Shown: one piece after another, positions 1 through 12,310 of the stretch
How positions within the stretch are numbered: the first letter of the stretch is position 1
Layout of the letters: every line of letters begins with the position of its first letter
Assembly (NCBI GenBank): GCA_011316305.1
Contig: SAUG01000126.1
Coordinates: 1 to 64,000 of the forward strand
DNA from: Rusavskia elegans
Lineage: Eukaryota > Ascomycota > Lecanoromycetes > Teloschistales > Teloschistaceae
DNA: 64,000 nucleotides
Reading direction: 5' to 3'
Program-made: the position numbers and the translations under genes
The notes under the pieces: generated by a model
The model's database searches: none
What the model saw: only the letters and a program-made list of their open reading frames with translations
Told to the model about the DNA's origin: nothing

Positions 1-2506
1 AAAAAAGATTTAAATAAAATAAATACTAAATTTATTATTTAATTATTTATTATTATTATTAAAATTGCCGGGTTTTAAAAAGCGAAATCTAATAAATATA
101 TTAAAAAAGCTTTAGTAGATTTTAAATTAGATATATAAACGATTAAGAATTTCTAGTCGATATATTATATAGGTAGCGATAATTCTAGAAGCGGCGAAGA
201 AGGCGGCGGCCCGGGAATCCGAATAAGAAAAAAGAATATCCTACCTTTTTAAGCGATCGTAGAACGTATTAGAAACGATTTTCTTACTTTCTAATCTAGT
301 ACCGAAGCTAAAGCGCTCTTACCTATTATCGCGAGGTAGAATAGGGAATATTAGTATATTTCGATATCGATACTATTATTATCGCTTCTACCGAGGTATT
401 AGAATATTTAGGAGCGTTATAGATAATATCTAGGAGTACTATAAGGTAGATAGTAAGGTAGTAGATAGAAAGAGGAAGAAAGTAGACGAGTACTAAGGTA
501 TTAATATTAATAGAGATAGATTTAATAACGGTAACGCTAATAAATATAGTAATTAGGGATAGATTAATAGGGTCGAGCCTAATAACTAAACTAGTAACTT
601 AGATAAACGTATAGCAGCAGCTTTAGTAAAGATAGAAAGTAATAGGTAATTAAGGGAATATTACTATAACGGTTATTTAACTTAATATAAAGTAGGGGTT
701 TAGATAGCTATAATCGTTATATCTGGATATATAATATAAATAACGAGAAGAGTATTAGAGGAATAAGAATTTATAATAGAAGGAGATAGGAGTAAATTAC
801 CGGCGGTTATTACCGTTAGTCGGTACCTCGATAAGTACTTTTATTCTAGCGACTATTAAATCCTCAGTATCTATAGATACTTAGATTTATACGCGATAAA
901 AATACGACTCCTAGAATTCGCCTATTAACGTTAATAAAATCCTGGCTACTATCTATAATAAAAAAAGTACTATATCGGTAATAACGACTATAGGCAATTT
1001 TATATAGTAAGAGCTACTACTACTTATAAAGCGCTTTCGACTAGTCTAACCCTCTTTTAAGTTAGCGAGGTAATATCCGTTATTATAGGCGGAAGTAGAA
1101 AAACGGTAGCTAGAGCTTCTATACCTGCCGGAAACGAAGTATCGGCTAACTTCCGATTAATTTAGCTATTACTAACAAGTAGATCGAGATCGTTTATCTA
1201 GATATAATTCTTATTAGGTTCTAGTAGACTTCTATATATCTCTAAGCGCCGAAAGGTAAAGCTAGATCGCCGGTTAAACGTCCTTTACCCGGTATAGCGA
1301 AAGGAAGGAGGATAGAATTTATAGGGAAACGAGGCAGGGACCTAGACGAGTTTACCGCTAACTCTCTACTATAAGCTTAAACTAGGGGCGAATACCGGGG
1401 ACGGTATTAAATAATATCTACTACCGCTATAATACCTAAGTACTAGGAACGATATATCGGCTAACTCCCGGTTAATTTAACTATTACTAACAAGTAGATC
1501 GAGATCGTTTATCTAGACGTAATTCTCGTTAGGTTCTAGTATACTTCTATACGTTTCTAGGTACCGAAAAGTAAAGCTAGATCGCCGGTTAGGCGTTCTT
1601 TACCCGGTACGGCGAAAGGAAGGAAAATAGAATTTATAGGAAAACGAGGTAAGGACCTAGACGAGTTTACCGCTAACTTTCTACTATAAGCTTAAACTAG
1701 GGACGAGTATAGGGGATAGTATTAAGCTACGTCTACTACCGCTATAATACTTAAGTAGCTTTTAAGGTAATAGTAAAGAGTCGAATAATAATAACAGCAG
1801 TCCGGGAAAGCCTTTTACCGGAAACTTATTTAGTAGATCTACCTTTTAAAAGTCTCTATATTAAGCTAGTAGCTCTACAGACTTATCTATATTTATTAAA
1901 ATAAGTTTAACCCTGTTACTATTATCTATATCCGTCTTATTATTAAAAAGGTCGATAATAGTACTACGACTGCCGGTTATATTTTTTAATAGAAAGGTAT
2001 TTAGCCTACTCGCTACCTTACTTTCTTTATTTTATATATTTCCTTTATACTACTAGCTTAGGCTAGATTAACTAGCCGCTAGCTTAGAAACTATTATAAC
2101 CGGTAGTCCTATATATTAGTAGTTTTCTCTTTCCTATTATTCTTTAATTTACTTTTTTTTATAATTCTATTTCTTCCGTTCTTCGGCGGTATAGATTTTA
2201 TCGGCCTGTTTTTCTAATTCGATAGCCCTATTAATACGACGTTATTCTGCTATAGAAATATATAGGGTTACGCCGGCTTTCTAATATACCGCTTTTACCC
2301 GTTTCGACGTAGTTAGCTTATATAGCCGCTCAATATTATTTACTAGTATTATAAACGAGATCGCTAGAGTAGGTAAGGAGTTAATAGTAGTAATATATTT
2401 AGAGAGGGTAAAACTAATAGTAAAAAGAGAATAGCGGGTACCGCTGCCGGCTAAATCTCGGATAATAACTCGCTACTTGCTAATTAAGTATTATATAATC
2501 TATATC
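1..2506. other. RIP-degraded AT-rich sequence, unclassified
   Basis: CpA and TpG are almost absent and TpA is in excess on both strands, so every frame is broken by TAA and TAG. I recognise no protein family here. The only internal structure I found is the 315-bp direct repeat listed separately. The stretch ends where the first 12.1-kb unit begins. It could be the remains of another repeat that is single-copy in this window. Confidence 0.6.
1141..1755 (+). repeat. 315-bp direct tandem repeat, two copies
   Basis: The segment starting ATCGGCTAACTTCCG at 1141 recurs as ATCGGCTAACTCCCG at 1456, giving a period of 315 bp. The two copies stay alignable through the shared CGCCGGTTA and GAGTTTACCGCTAAC blocks. 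They differ mainly by C/T and G/A transitions, as expected if they were duplicated first and then RIPed separately. Confidence 0.8.
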
Positions 2507-3060
2507 GACTACGTATTTATTAGTAGTTAGAGTTAATATAAGGGTACCGGCGTAGAATAGATAAATACAGAATATCTGCCGAGAGAGACAAGGATAATAA
2601 TATAGGGTAGGCGGAAGATAACTAGTATAGTATATATATAATAACCAGTAGTATAGTAGTATTAGATATACTAATTATAGTAAGTATTAGAATAACTAAT
2701 TAAGAGCTAAAATATACGATTTTAAATATCTACCCCTAAAGCTATTAGGTAGATAGAGAAAAGGAAAATACTATACTACTCGGAACTTTAGGATATTAAT
2801 ACTAATAGAGGAGCCTTACGTAGTCCTAGGACTACTTTATTCTATAGGTCCGTTTTAAAAATAAACCGCCTAGACTTTCTATTACGCGTCTTCTTTAGTC
2901 TTGCTACCCTAGAGGTTAGGGCTAAAGCCGGTTAAAATTAAGAGCAGGCTAGAGCTAGTTAAGACTAAAAGTCCTTTAGAATATCTAAAGGCTAAAGAGA
3001 CTATAGATTTTCTTTAGATTTAAAGTTCGAGAAAATAAGGACTACTATTTTTATAGGATC

Positions 3061-3610
3061 CGGAATTATACTATTAGATATTTTAGGCTTTAGAAAAAAG
3101 ATTAGTATCGATATAGTTCTAGGACTATATAAAACTATACTTACTAAAGTTTTTAATCGACTCGCTTAATTTTTATTTTTTAGTATCGGGCTTATAAGGA
3201 GTAGAGGAGCGACTTTTACTATACTATAGAGACTGCGCGGAATCCGTAGCTATAATATAGAATAATTTATTATCTAGAAAAAAGATTAGTATTAATATAG
3301 TCCTAGGACTATATAAAAACTATACTTACCTAAATTTAGTATCGACTTATTTAATCTTTATTTCTTAGCGTTAGGAAAGCGAGGAGTAGAGGAACGATTT
3401 AGATTAAATCTTCCCGGCTATATAGGATCCGAAGCTATACTATCTAATAATTCGTCTTTTAGAAAGAAAATTAGTATTAATATAGTCTTAGAACTATATA
3501 AAACTATATTTACTAGAGTTTACCCTCGATTTACTTAATCTTTATCTCTTAGTATTAGAAGAGCGAGGAATAGGGAAGCGACCTTTACTACGCTATAGAG
3601 ACTATAGATT
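3061..3610 (+). repeat. Three 185-bp tandem repeats in unit 1
   Basis: The block beginning around AAAAAGATTAGTAT recurs at about 3100, 3284 and 3470 (periods 184 and 186 bp). Each copy carries the palindromic core TAGTYCTAGGACTATA followed by AAAACTATA. A related block ending in GAGACTATAGATTT closes the array. No coding potential was seen. Confidence 0.75.
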
Positions 3611-3929
3611 TTTAATAGAGTTAGGTAGAAAAGGATTATCTATAGTTAAAGTTTAGAAAGAGCGTTTCGAAGGCTTATTATATTCTTTAAAAGGTTTTCT
3701 AATATATTTAAAATAAAGATTAAATAGGGGGATATTATAGTATTTATAAAACTCTTTTTTAGTAGAGAGAGTATTTTTTATAGTATAATTTTTTAGGTTA
3801 TTCTAATCTTCGCGGGAAAAATACTAGCTAAAAAGGTTAGTATAGAGTTTTATAGCTATAATCGCTATAATCCTTAAAGTAGTAATAATATTATATTCTC
3901 TTTCGAATCTAAAGTATAACTCCTAGAAA

Positions 3930-4720
3930 CTTATATATTTTTTATAGGTCGAATACGCAATCTCCGCCTATCTAGTAATAATCGGGTATATTTTTAAGGC
4001 CTAGTTTACTTAAATAGCCTAGTTATAGGTACTATCTACCGTAAGGATATAGAAGTTATAGAGGAATTTTTAGCCTATTTTTATAATATAAGCGCCGGCT
4101 TAAATTAAAGTCTAAATATTATTAAGGATATTTTAGAAAAGTATATTAGAGTAGCTACCCCTCTATAGATTTATAATAGTTACTATAATTCTAGTCGATA
4201 TATATATAGCCTAAACCTTTTCGATATTATCTTTTTTAGTAAAGGCTTCTATATACTTATCCTTTACTATTATACTATAGATAGACTATATTAAAAGAAC
4301 TTTAATACCGAGCGTATATAGTAATATTTCTATATTCTATTAAATAGTCGGCTAGTTATAAAATATTAGGAATTTATATCGATTAATATTATAAATTTAA
4401 TAGGTAAAACCGGCCAGTATATAAAGCTTCGGGGCGTATATATATATATATTTTACTAAATCCCTATAATAATAATAATTCGGAAATAATAAATATAGTC
4501 GGGTATATTATAAATAGAAACTCGTTCTATAGTCGTTATATTTATAGTAGGTTTTATCGAGGACGGAAACGGTAAGTTTAGACTATTTAACCCGCGAATA
4601 AAGGGTTTCGAGCGCGGGATTTAAAGCTAAATAGTAAAGGTACCTATAAATCCCGTAATTATATCGGCTGGTTTCGTTTTCTAACCGGTTACCGAAGCTG
4701 CTAGTAAAACCGGCAGAAAG
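3930..4720 (+). pseudogene. Possible RIPed coding relic, unidentified (unit 1)
   Basis: One plus-strand frame here is clearly poorer in stops than expected for this base composition. It reads residues such as RKDIEVIEEFLAYF and RVATPL, with stops mostly TAG/TAA that RIP makes from CAG, CAA or TGG codons. I could not assign a family. The same stretch occurs in unit 2 near 16030-16820. It may be an exon of a gene lost to RIP, or chance. Confidence 0.3.
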
Positions 4721-5344
4721 CTATATATAAAATACTAGTTAGAGTAAAATTAGAAAAAATAAAGTAGCGCGGGGATTTACTTTCTAATAAATAAAGACCT
4801 ATTAATTACTATTATTTCGTATAAGACCTAATTTAATAGTTAATTACTTACCGTTAGATATAGACTTGCTAATCCTAATATTTTTCTTATTAACTTTAAT
4901 AACGCTATTTCTATAGCGTTATAGACTTAGTAGTATTAGAATAGGAGAAATAATACTATATACGGTATTAACTTCTATTTAGTTCTAGAAATCTTTTATC
5001 CGAGTAAATCAGGCGAAGGCGACTAGATTTAAAAGCTAGCGAAAGTATTTAATATAGTTCTAGGACTACTTACCTCTTTACTAGTATAACTCTATTTCCT
5101 TTCGAGCTTCGGAATATTTATCGACGCTATAATATAGTATATTATCCGATTTCTAAATAGAATCCTATATAGTCTATAAAAAGCTATTTAAATCTTCCGC
5201 CGTATTTAGTATCGGGATACCTATTAATATTATTACCGAACGAGGCTATAATAATTATAAAGCTCGGTTAGACCGGGTCGTTAGATTTTTAATTTTCTAT
5301 ACTTTATTATAGATAACTCGGTTAAATATTTTAGGAATCTAGCT

Positions 5345-5680
5345 TTATTAATATATACTAATATCTTCTACTTCCTTTTCGCTATCTATTCTATAGTCAT
5401 CCTTATTAATAACTTATTTAGTATTATTAACGACTTCTTTTTCGGTAAAAATAGTATTTTCTTTTTCGATATCCCTTTTAATATCTATTTTATAGTTATC
5501 CTTATCGATATTCTTATTAGTATCCTAGGTAACTTCTTTATTAGTAAAGATAGTACCTTTTTTTTCGATATTTCCTTTAATATCTATTTAATAATTATCC
5601 GTATCGATATTTTTATTAGTATTCTAGGTAACTTTTTTATCGGTATTTTTAGCGATATCTATTTTAGTATCTTTAGTTTA
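5345..5680 (-). repeat. 99-bp minisatellite, about 3.3 copies (unit 1)
   Basis: The tract TATCTATT(C/T) recurs at 5383, 5482 and 5581, exactly 99 bp apart. The companion ACTTCTTT motif recurs at 5433, 5532 and 5631. Because 99 is 33 codons, the array keeps frame. Read on the minus strand it gives a charged 33-residue repeat rich in Asp, Glu, Lys, Asn and Ile (for example DTNKNIDKDN and EKENTIFTEKEV). It lies downstream of the SNF2-like relic but in another frame. Unit 2 carries the same array from about 17442. Confidence 0.82.
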
Positions 5681-5689
5681 TTTAGCTTC

Positions 5690-7560
5690 CTTAGCTTATT
5701 TAACTCGGCGCTGCTCTATAGGACTTTCTAGATAGATAGATCTTAGATATAAGGTAGTATACGTCGTAACTACTACTATAAAAAGTATTTATAGAATATC
5801 GGGGATATTATTTAGAAACTCTATAAGGGCTAGGTTAGTAGTTTTAAGAATATCGGAGTAATCTTTAGATTTAGCCGACGCTTTATTCTCTTACTAAAAT
5901 CTGATTTTTAAAGCGGGAAAGTTAACTTTCGTCTATTTCTATACGATAAACCTAAATAAAGGGGTAATAACTAAATTAGGCTTATATTTATATTTATTAT
6001 ATATTTCCGCGAATACTAAAGCTTTTTTATTTAGATCTATAGTAGGGGTACGGTAAGGTAATTTTTTATATCGTAATATACCTTTATACTATAGTATAGG
6101 TAATCTTCGATAGCCGAAAAAGGAATTAGATACCGAATTTAAGTCTAAAATATCCGAATCCGTATTAACCGGGTTATAAAAGGGGGTTATAAGGGCTAAC
6201 TTATCTATATACGACTCGGTTAGTTCTTAATTTTTAAATCCTATAGATTAGATATAGTTCTAGGTTAATATTAACAGCGGCGCTTCTATAGTAGACGAAG
6301 GGGTATTAACGTAGTTCTAGGTTAATATTAATATTAGTTCTTTAGTTTTAAATAAAGGGGCGGGTTTAGGCTTTATAAAGTCTAGGCCTACTATTACTAT
6401 TTTTATATCGGCTAAAGCTATATTAGCAGAAATAGAGTAATAGGAAGTTTAGCGGCTTACTACCGTATTCGATAGTATACTATACTACTAAATAGAGCGC
6501 CTAAACGGTTTTTCCTAAATTTATCTTATCGGCTAATAGTAAACCCCTAAATATAGGCTCTACGATTAATACCTAATATAGAAATTATATTTAATATAGT
6601 TTAAAATACTATATAGCTCTAGGATACTTATTAAAATAGAGATAATTAGCCGGATAGATATCTAGGGCGCGGGGTAGTTTAGGATCTAACTATAAGGCCT
6701 TATAGAACTCTTTATATAAGGGAAGGATAGCGCTAATAGTACTAATATACTTTTAGATATTTTTAACTATTTATTAGGCTTATTAGTCGTCTACTACCGT
6801 ATCGGTTTCTACTATAATATCGGCTAAATAGGCTACTTTACAGGTAAATATTTATTCTGCTAATTCTTACTAGCCTTTTTAGATAGCCTTTACTCTAGCT
6901 TCCTTTTTTTAAATTATTATAACTATCTATTCGACTATCGTATTAGAGGGGAACTAGACTAGTATACGCTTAAGGTCGTATAAACTTTTAATTATAGCTA
7001 TTTATTTAGTATATAATAGGGGTAGGTAGAAATTCTACCGGCTATTATTTAATTTATATATAGTCCGAACCGAAACTAGTTTATCGATTTTTTTTTTAAA
7101 TTAGGCTAGTAGTTCTTCTTCTACTACCTTACGATCGACGTCCGGTAACGCGCGGTTAGCTTCTAGCTCCTCTTTAATCTCGTATATCTAATCTAGATCT
7201 TCGATCTAATCGAACTCTACAGGTTTAAAAGGGGTTAGTACTAGGGGTTTTTCTAGTTTAGAGTCGGATATATAGGGATCGGTATCCGGAACAGTATAGT
7301 AGTATACTAGTATAGCCTTATTAGTCTAAAGTTTAGAAATATCTATATAACTTCCTAAACGTACCGCCTTTTTAGTCGATTTTTTAAACTAGTTCTTAAC
7401 TAGGTAATAGACTCGATACTAATTTTCGGAAACGTAAGCCTAGTAGAAATACTTTTTATCCCGGTAAGCCGGATTACTTTTAAAGGTATATATTAAGATA
7501 TCTAGGCCTCGGCTATTTATTAGGATATTATATAGTATCTTAATCTAGTATAGAAAAGGT
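5690..7560 (-). pseudogene. RIPed SNF2-type helicase/ATPase relic (unit 1)
   Basis: A minus-strand frame reads from about 7560 down. It contains AYRDKKYFY, then VEFD and IYEIKEELEANRALPDVDRK near 7217-7130, and then FRGLLLADKINLGKT at about 6548-6507. The last matches the SNF2-family Walker A signature (ADEMGLGKT), with E to K and G to N changes expected from RIP. Stops in this frame are mostly TAG, consistent with former Trp or Gln codons. SNF2 proteins are ATP-driven DNA translocases acting on chromatin or in repair. I could not place the DEAH box or the C-terminal helicase lobe with confidence, so the 3' extent is uncertain. The gene is certainly non-functional. Confidence 0.62.
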
Positions 7561-8196
7561 CGATAGGTTATATAAAAAGTACTCTTTTTAACGGGTAATA
7601 GCTATATATAGGAAGTAGGATTAAAACTGCTAATATCGATCTCGTTCTATTAGGAAATATAGCTAAATAGTTTACTAACTTTAATCTACGTTTTTACTAG
7701 CTCCTTCTTTAGTTATTCTTTCTAGTATCCTTCTTTAATAATAGTAGTAAATCTATCTAGTAGTACGCTTAGATAGCTATAGAGCTCCTTTAGTTCGCTA
7801 GTATTAGCGAGGCCGAGATACCCGTATAGTAAAACGTCGCTATTTATAAAATCTGGTCTACCTTTTTTAGAAAAGATAACCCGAATACTATTAAGAAACT
7901 ATAGTAGATTTTTAGATAGTAGTAGTCCGGCTAAGGCTAGGCTTACGTCTACTAATAGATTCAGAGTAGCAGTTTTCCTAGATCTAGTAGGTATTAATAG
8001 CCTAGCTCGTATAGTCCGTATTCTTTTCTTTTCCTTTAGTAGTACTATATAGACCTAGGACTACGTTCTAGTATAAGCTAGATACTTTAAAAGAAGTATT
8101 TTAGAGACCGTAGGGTAACTATACCTAGAAAAGAAAGAAGGACTATATAGTTTTAGGGGTCGGAAATATAGATTATCGGAATAAATTAGTATAATT

Positions 8197-8770
8197 AGGG
8201 CTAGACGTAATCCTAGGATAATAAGTAATAAGGGCTAGATATAATCCTAGGATAATAACTCGCTATAACTAAACTAAGGTAAATTAACTAAAAGCCATAG
8301 TAGAATTAGTATTAAATATAGTAATTCGAGTATTCGGAAGCTATAAAATATAGTTTATATCTAATACTATAAAGTAGATCGTAACTCTAGAGCTATATTA
8401 AAGAGTAGAAAAATATACTAACGAGGTTATAATCGAAAAAGAAATAGAAATATATAAATAGGTAGTACTAAATATAATATATAAAAAGAAGAAAAGTAAA
8501 ATAGAAGATAAAAAATATTTATATATTAATAATAGCCGAGTAATATACTAATAGATATAAGTAACGCGTAGATATTTAATAGGTTTTATTTCTAAGGCGA
8601 AAATAGGTAGTAGAATAAGATAAAAGTAAATTACTTTACTAGAAAAGCGTATTAATATATAATATATAGTAAATATATTAAGACTAGCGCTCTTTTATTA
8701 TTTTAGGATTACGTCCAGCCTTTATAGTATTAAGGCTTTTATTATCCTAGGATTATATCTAGCCCTTATA
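8197..8770. repeat. Foldback/MITE-like inverted repeat (unit 1)
   Basis: The left arm (8197-8260) holds two GGGCTAGAYRTAATCCTAGGAT blocks separated by AATAAGTAATAA. The right arm (8695-8770) is its inverted counterpart, with two AGGATTAYRTCYAGCC blocks. About 430 bp of AT-rich sequence without a recognisable gene lies between. The layout fits a non-autonomous foldback or MITE-like element. I saw no clear target duplication. Confidence 0.5.
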
Positions 8771-10974
8771 GGATTAAAGGAGAAACTCGTCCGGAATAAA
8801 CTATAGTCTAGGTATATCTAGTAAAAAGTATTAGTTTCCGAGTCTATAAAGTCCGTAGTTATTAGTTAAATAAATAAATAGTAGGATAATATAAAGATAC
8901 CTTATAGATATATCTATAGATAATCTACCTTAGTATTCCTTCCTATCGGCGAAGGTTATTTTCCTTCGACCTAGTTAGATCTTCTTACGTCGGAGTATTT
9001 AGTAAACCGCTAGGTCTAAAGAATATAGTTCTAGAATTACGTTATTAATATCGGCGCTAGTTATTTACCGCGGACTATAATCTAGTAATCTATTATAACT
9101 AAGCTAGGTCTAATTCTTACCTCTATTATAGTCGAGAAGCTCGGGATTATCGGCTGGATTATTATTATTAAAACTCGCCTTTTAGACTTCTACTGCGACG
9201 GCTAGCTAATCTAGCTTTTAGTAGAAAATATAGAGACGATCGGAAAATATTAGATCTAGTATACCGAAAGTACTATAATTATTAAATAAATATAGTTTAA
9301 GTAGAAAGACCTACTCTAGGATATTCTATAAAGTAGTTTTAAAACTACCGGTCCTAATAATATTACTAAGTTTTTTCTAGTTCCTTCTATTACCGCGTCG
9401 TATATATTCTATATTATCGGTCTAGTCGACTAGAATTCTAGCTAAATACTATCCGGTCCGAACTACTTTAAAAAGGCTTCGGATCTTTTAGGTTCTTTCT
9501 ATACTATATATTTATTTCGCGGAAATTATTATAGCTAGATTATTATAGTTAAATTAAGGGATAGAATATAGGATAGTAGAAGTAATATAAAATATCTTTT
9601 ATAAAAAGGTTAAGCTATATTCGGTATCTTTTATATCGATAAAGTATCTATAAAGTTTATAGATTAAAATCCGGAAAAATATATATTTCTATTTCCGTTT
9701 ATAGCGATCTTTATAGTTATCCTATATAAAAAGGGCCTATAGCCGATTTTTCTATAAGCCGGATTTAAAATACTAGCTAAAGTAGGAATTATTAGATTTA
9801 GGGGACTAGTAAACGAGGGTAATATAAGGAAATCTACTTCCTAGGAATTATTATACGGCGGGGAAAGTTAATAGTTTAAAGCCTAACTATTCCTATTTAG
9901 TTAAGTATTCTAAATATAGCGCTCGAGTCTCTTTCCGGACCTAGACTATAAGAGTTCTATACTAGCGGTTTTACTCTTTATTAAGCTAAAATATATAGAG
10001 CTACTACTTTAAAATTTATAGTTTAGATATCCTTATAACCTCCTCGGCTTACTATTCGGTATTAATTATATTATCCGCTATCCGGTTAATTAGCTTATAG
10101 ATAATATATTTATTATAGTTAATAAGTACAAGGTATATAGCAAGTTAAATAGAGTTATAGTAATAATACTAAAGTAAGGTAGTATAATTAGAAGAAAGTA
10201 CTACCTAAACTTCGTCTACCTAGAAATAAAGGCGGGTTTAGAAAAAAATAAAGAACCGGTTTTACTTTATATAGATCCTAGCGATATTATATATACCTTT
10301 AAACTTCTATTAAAACCCGTTTCTAATACCTAATTAGTAGATAATTTAAATATTAAAAGAAGGAATACCCTACTAGAAAATTATATCTAGAAAAAAAGAA
10401 ATAATACTATACTAGTCTATTATCGCTTAATATTATAAGCTAAATCTAGTTATATAAGTAGGGTCGGCGTCTATTTCTATATTATTTTCTTCTAAAGTAG
10501 TAACTACGCGTACCTATTTCGTCTACTACTCCTTTTTTATAAAGGAAAAATATTATACTAGTTCGGTTCCCCCTATAGCGAGATATATAATATTAATAGC
10601 GATATAAAATATACTCCTATTAGCTCTTTACTCTTTCTACGAAGCTAGAGATAGACCGGCTACCGGTATAGGTTATACCGCTAATACTTTAAAGAAGAGA
10701 AGTTAAATATTTAGAAAAGTCGAGATAAAGGCGATAATATCCCGGGTAGAGACAAAGGTATACAGTCGATAGAACTCTATAGGGAGATTAGAAACGTAGT
10801 CCTAGGGCTACGTTAAACCCGGCCTAGATAAAGGGTTCCGTAATATATCCGATAAGAAATATAATAGCCGAATAGAAACTATATCCGGCTATTAATTTAA
10901 GTCTAATATTCGGAAAAGAATAAAGCTAACCCGGTACTTATCCTATATCCTATAGCAGATATCCTTCTTATACG

Positions 10975-12310
10975 CCTATTTAAGGTATTCGTTAAGACGG
11001 CCTTTAATATATAAGAAGGCTTAAACCTAGTAATTATAGAAAAAAGGTTAGTTAAAAGATAAATCTAGATAATTTTCGAAGCTATTAGTACGTTATTAGA
11101 AGCGCGCCGCGGCGCGTTACCTATTATAAATAGAGTTATTCGCGGTCTAATCGTCCTATTCGGCTTATTTAAAAGCGAAGGCCTTAAGTTCGCGACTATT
11201 AAAAGGATAGATATCTTTAAATAATATAACTAAAAGATCTTTAATAGTATTATAGGATTTATAGTAAGCTATAAAACTTTTACGACAGAAGGAATTAGAT
11301 ATAGTTAGCTCTATAAATATAAAGCCGAGGTCTCGAGTAAAATAAAATAGGTAGGTCGATACTTTAAAGCCTATAGATCCTTTATATAGATTCTAGAAAT
11401 AATCCTTCTAAGCTTAGAAGTAGTATATATTACGAAGTAGGGTAATACTAGAATAGAGAGCTCTACTATAAGTTTTAATAAAATTATTAAAGCCGAAGTC
11501 GAGATAGAATTTATTAGGAGGAACGATTTCCTTAAATATATTATATTAGTAAGCTAGTATCTACTCTATAGCGCCTCAGGCTTTCTATTACGAATTATAT
11601 ATAATATTAGCTTTTAAATTATAGGCCGATAGGATAAAGAAAAGCCTTTTAAACTCCTATATAGTATTAACGCGCCTAACTACTTCTATCTATAAAGGGT
11701 CGAGGTAGTTAGCCGGGATAAGGTAGTAGATATTTATAGGAGCTAATAATCTAAAGAAATATAGCTCCTAGTTAGCGGATATATTAGTATAGGCGGCTTC
11801 GAAACTTTAAAAATAGCGGGCGGATATATATTTAGGATAGGTTAATCGAACGGTAGGAAAAATAATTAAATCTATCTAGACTAATTAAAGATTATAATTT
11901 ATATAGATAGTATCCTGTTCTATTTATATTATATTAGAGAAATATATATAGGTATTAAAGCTTCGCCTTCGGTCGGCAGAACTAAAGCTAATATATAGTT
12001 ATTTAAGCTTATAAATACTATAGCTATAGATTATAAAGCGCGGGTTCTATATAATATATTAACGGAAAAGCGGGTAGAAGTACTAGTAAAATAGATAGAA
12101 GTAAACCGCTAGAATTATAGGAACGAAGATAATACTATCGATATTAGTAGTAGTACGGATCTAAAGGTCGTTTTACTTTTCTATTATAAGTTATTCGAGT
12201 AAAGCCTTCTTGCTGCGGCTAACGTTAAAGGAGGGTAGGATAGATTTCCTAGCGAGGAAAGCGCGCTAATTAATATTATAGAAATCCGGGTAAGTAGGAT
12301 TATTACGCTA
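10975..12310 (+). pseudogene. Possible large RIPed coding relic, unidentified (unit 1)
   Basis: This plus-strand frame runs some 440 codons with only about 20 stops, which is low for sequence this rich in TAA and TAG. Readable pieces include LLEARRGALPIINRVIRGL, IKASPSVGRTKANI and YNILTEKRVEVLVK. It is followed by a Gly/Ser/Tyr/Asn-rich stretch at 12550-12660. I recognise no family. Unit 2 carries the same frame near 23090-24430. Confidence 0.4.

Noticed and set aside
3061..3610. CRISPR-like array of regularly spaced repeats
   Set aside because: The periods of about 185 bp are long, the whole unit is repeated rather than short repeats with unique spacers, and the DNA is fungal.
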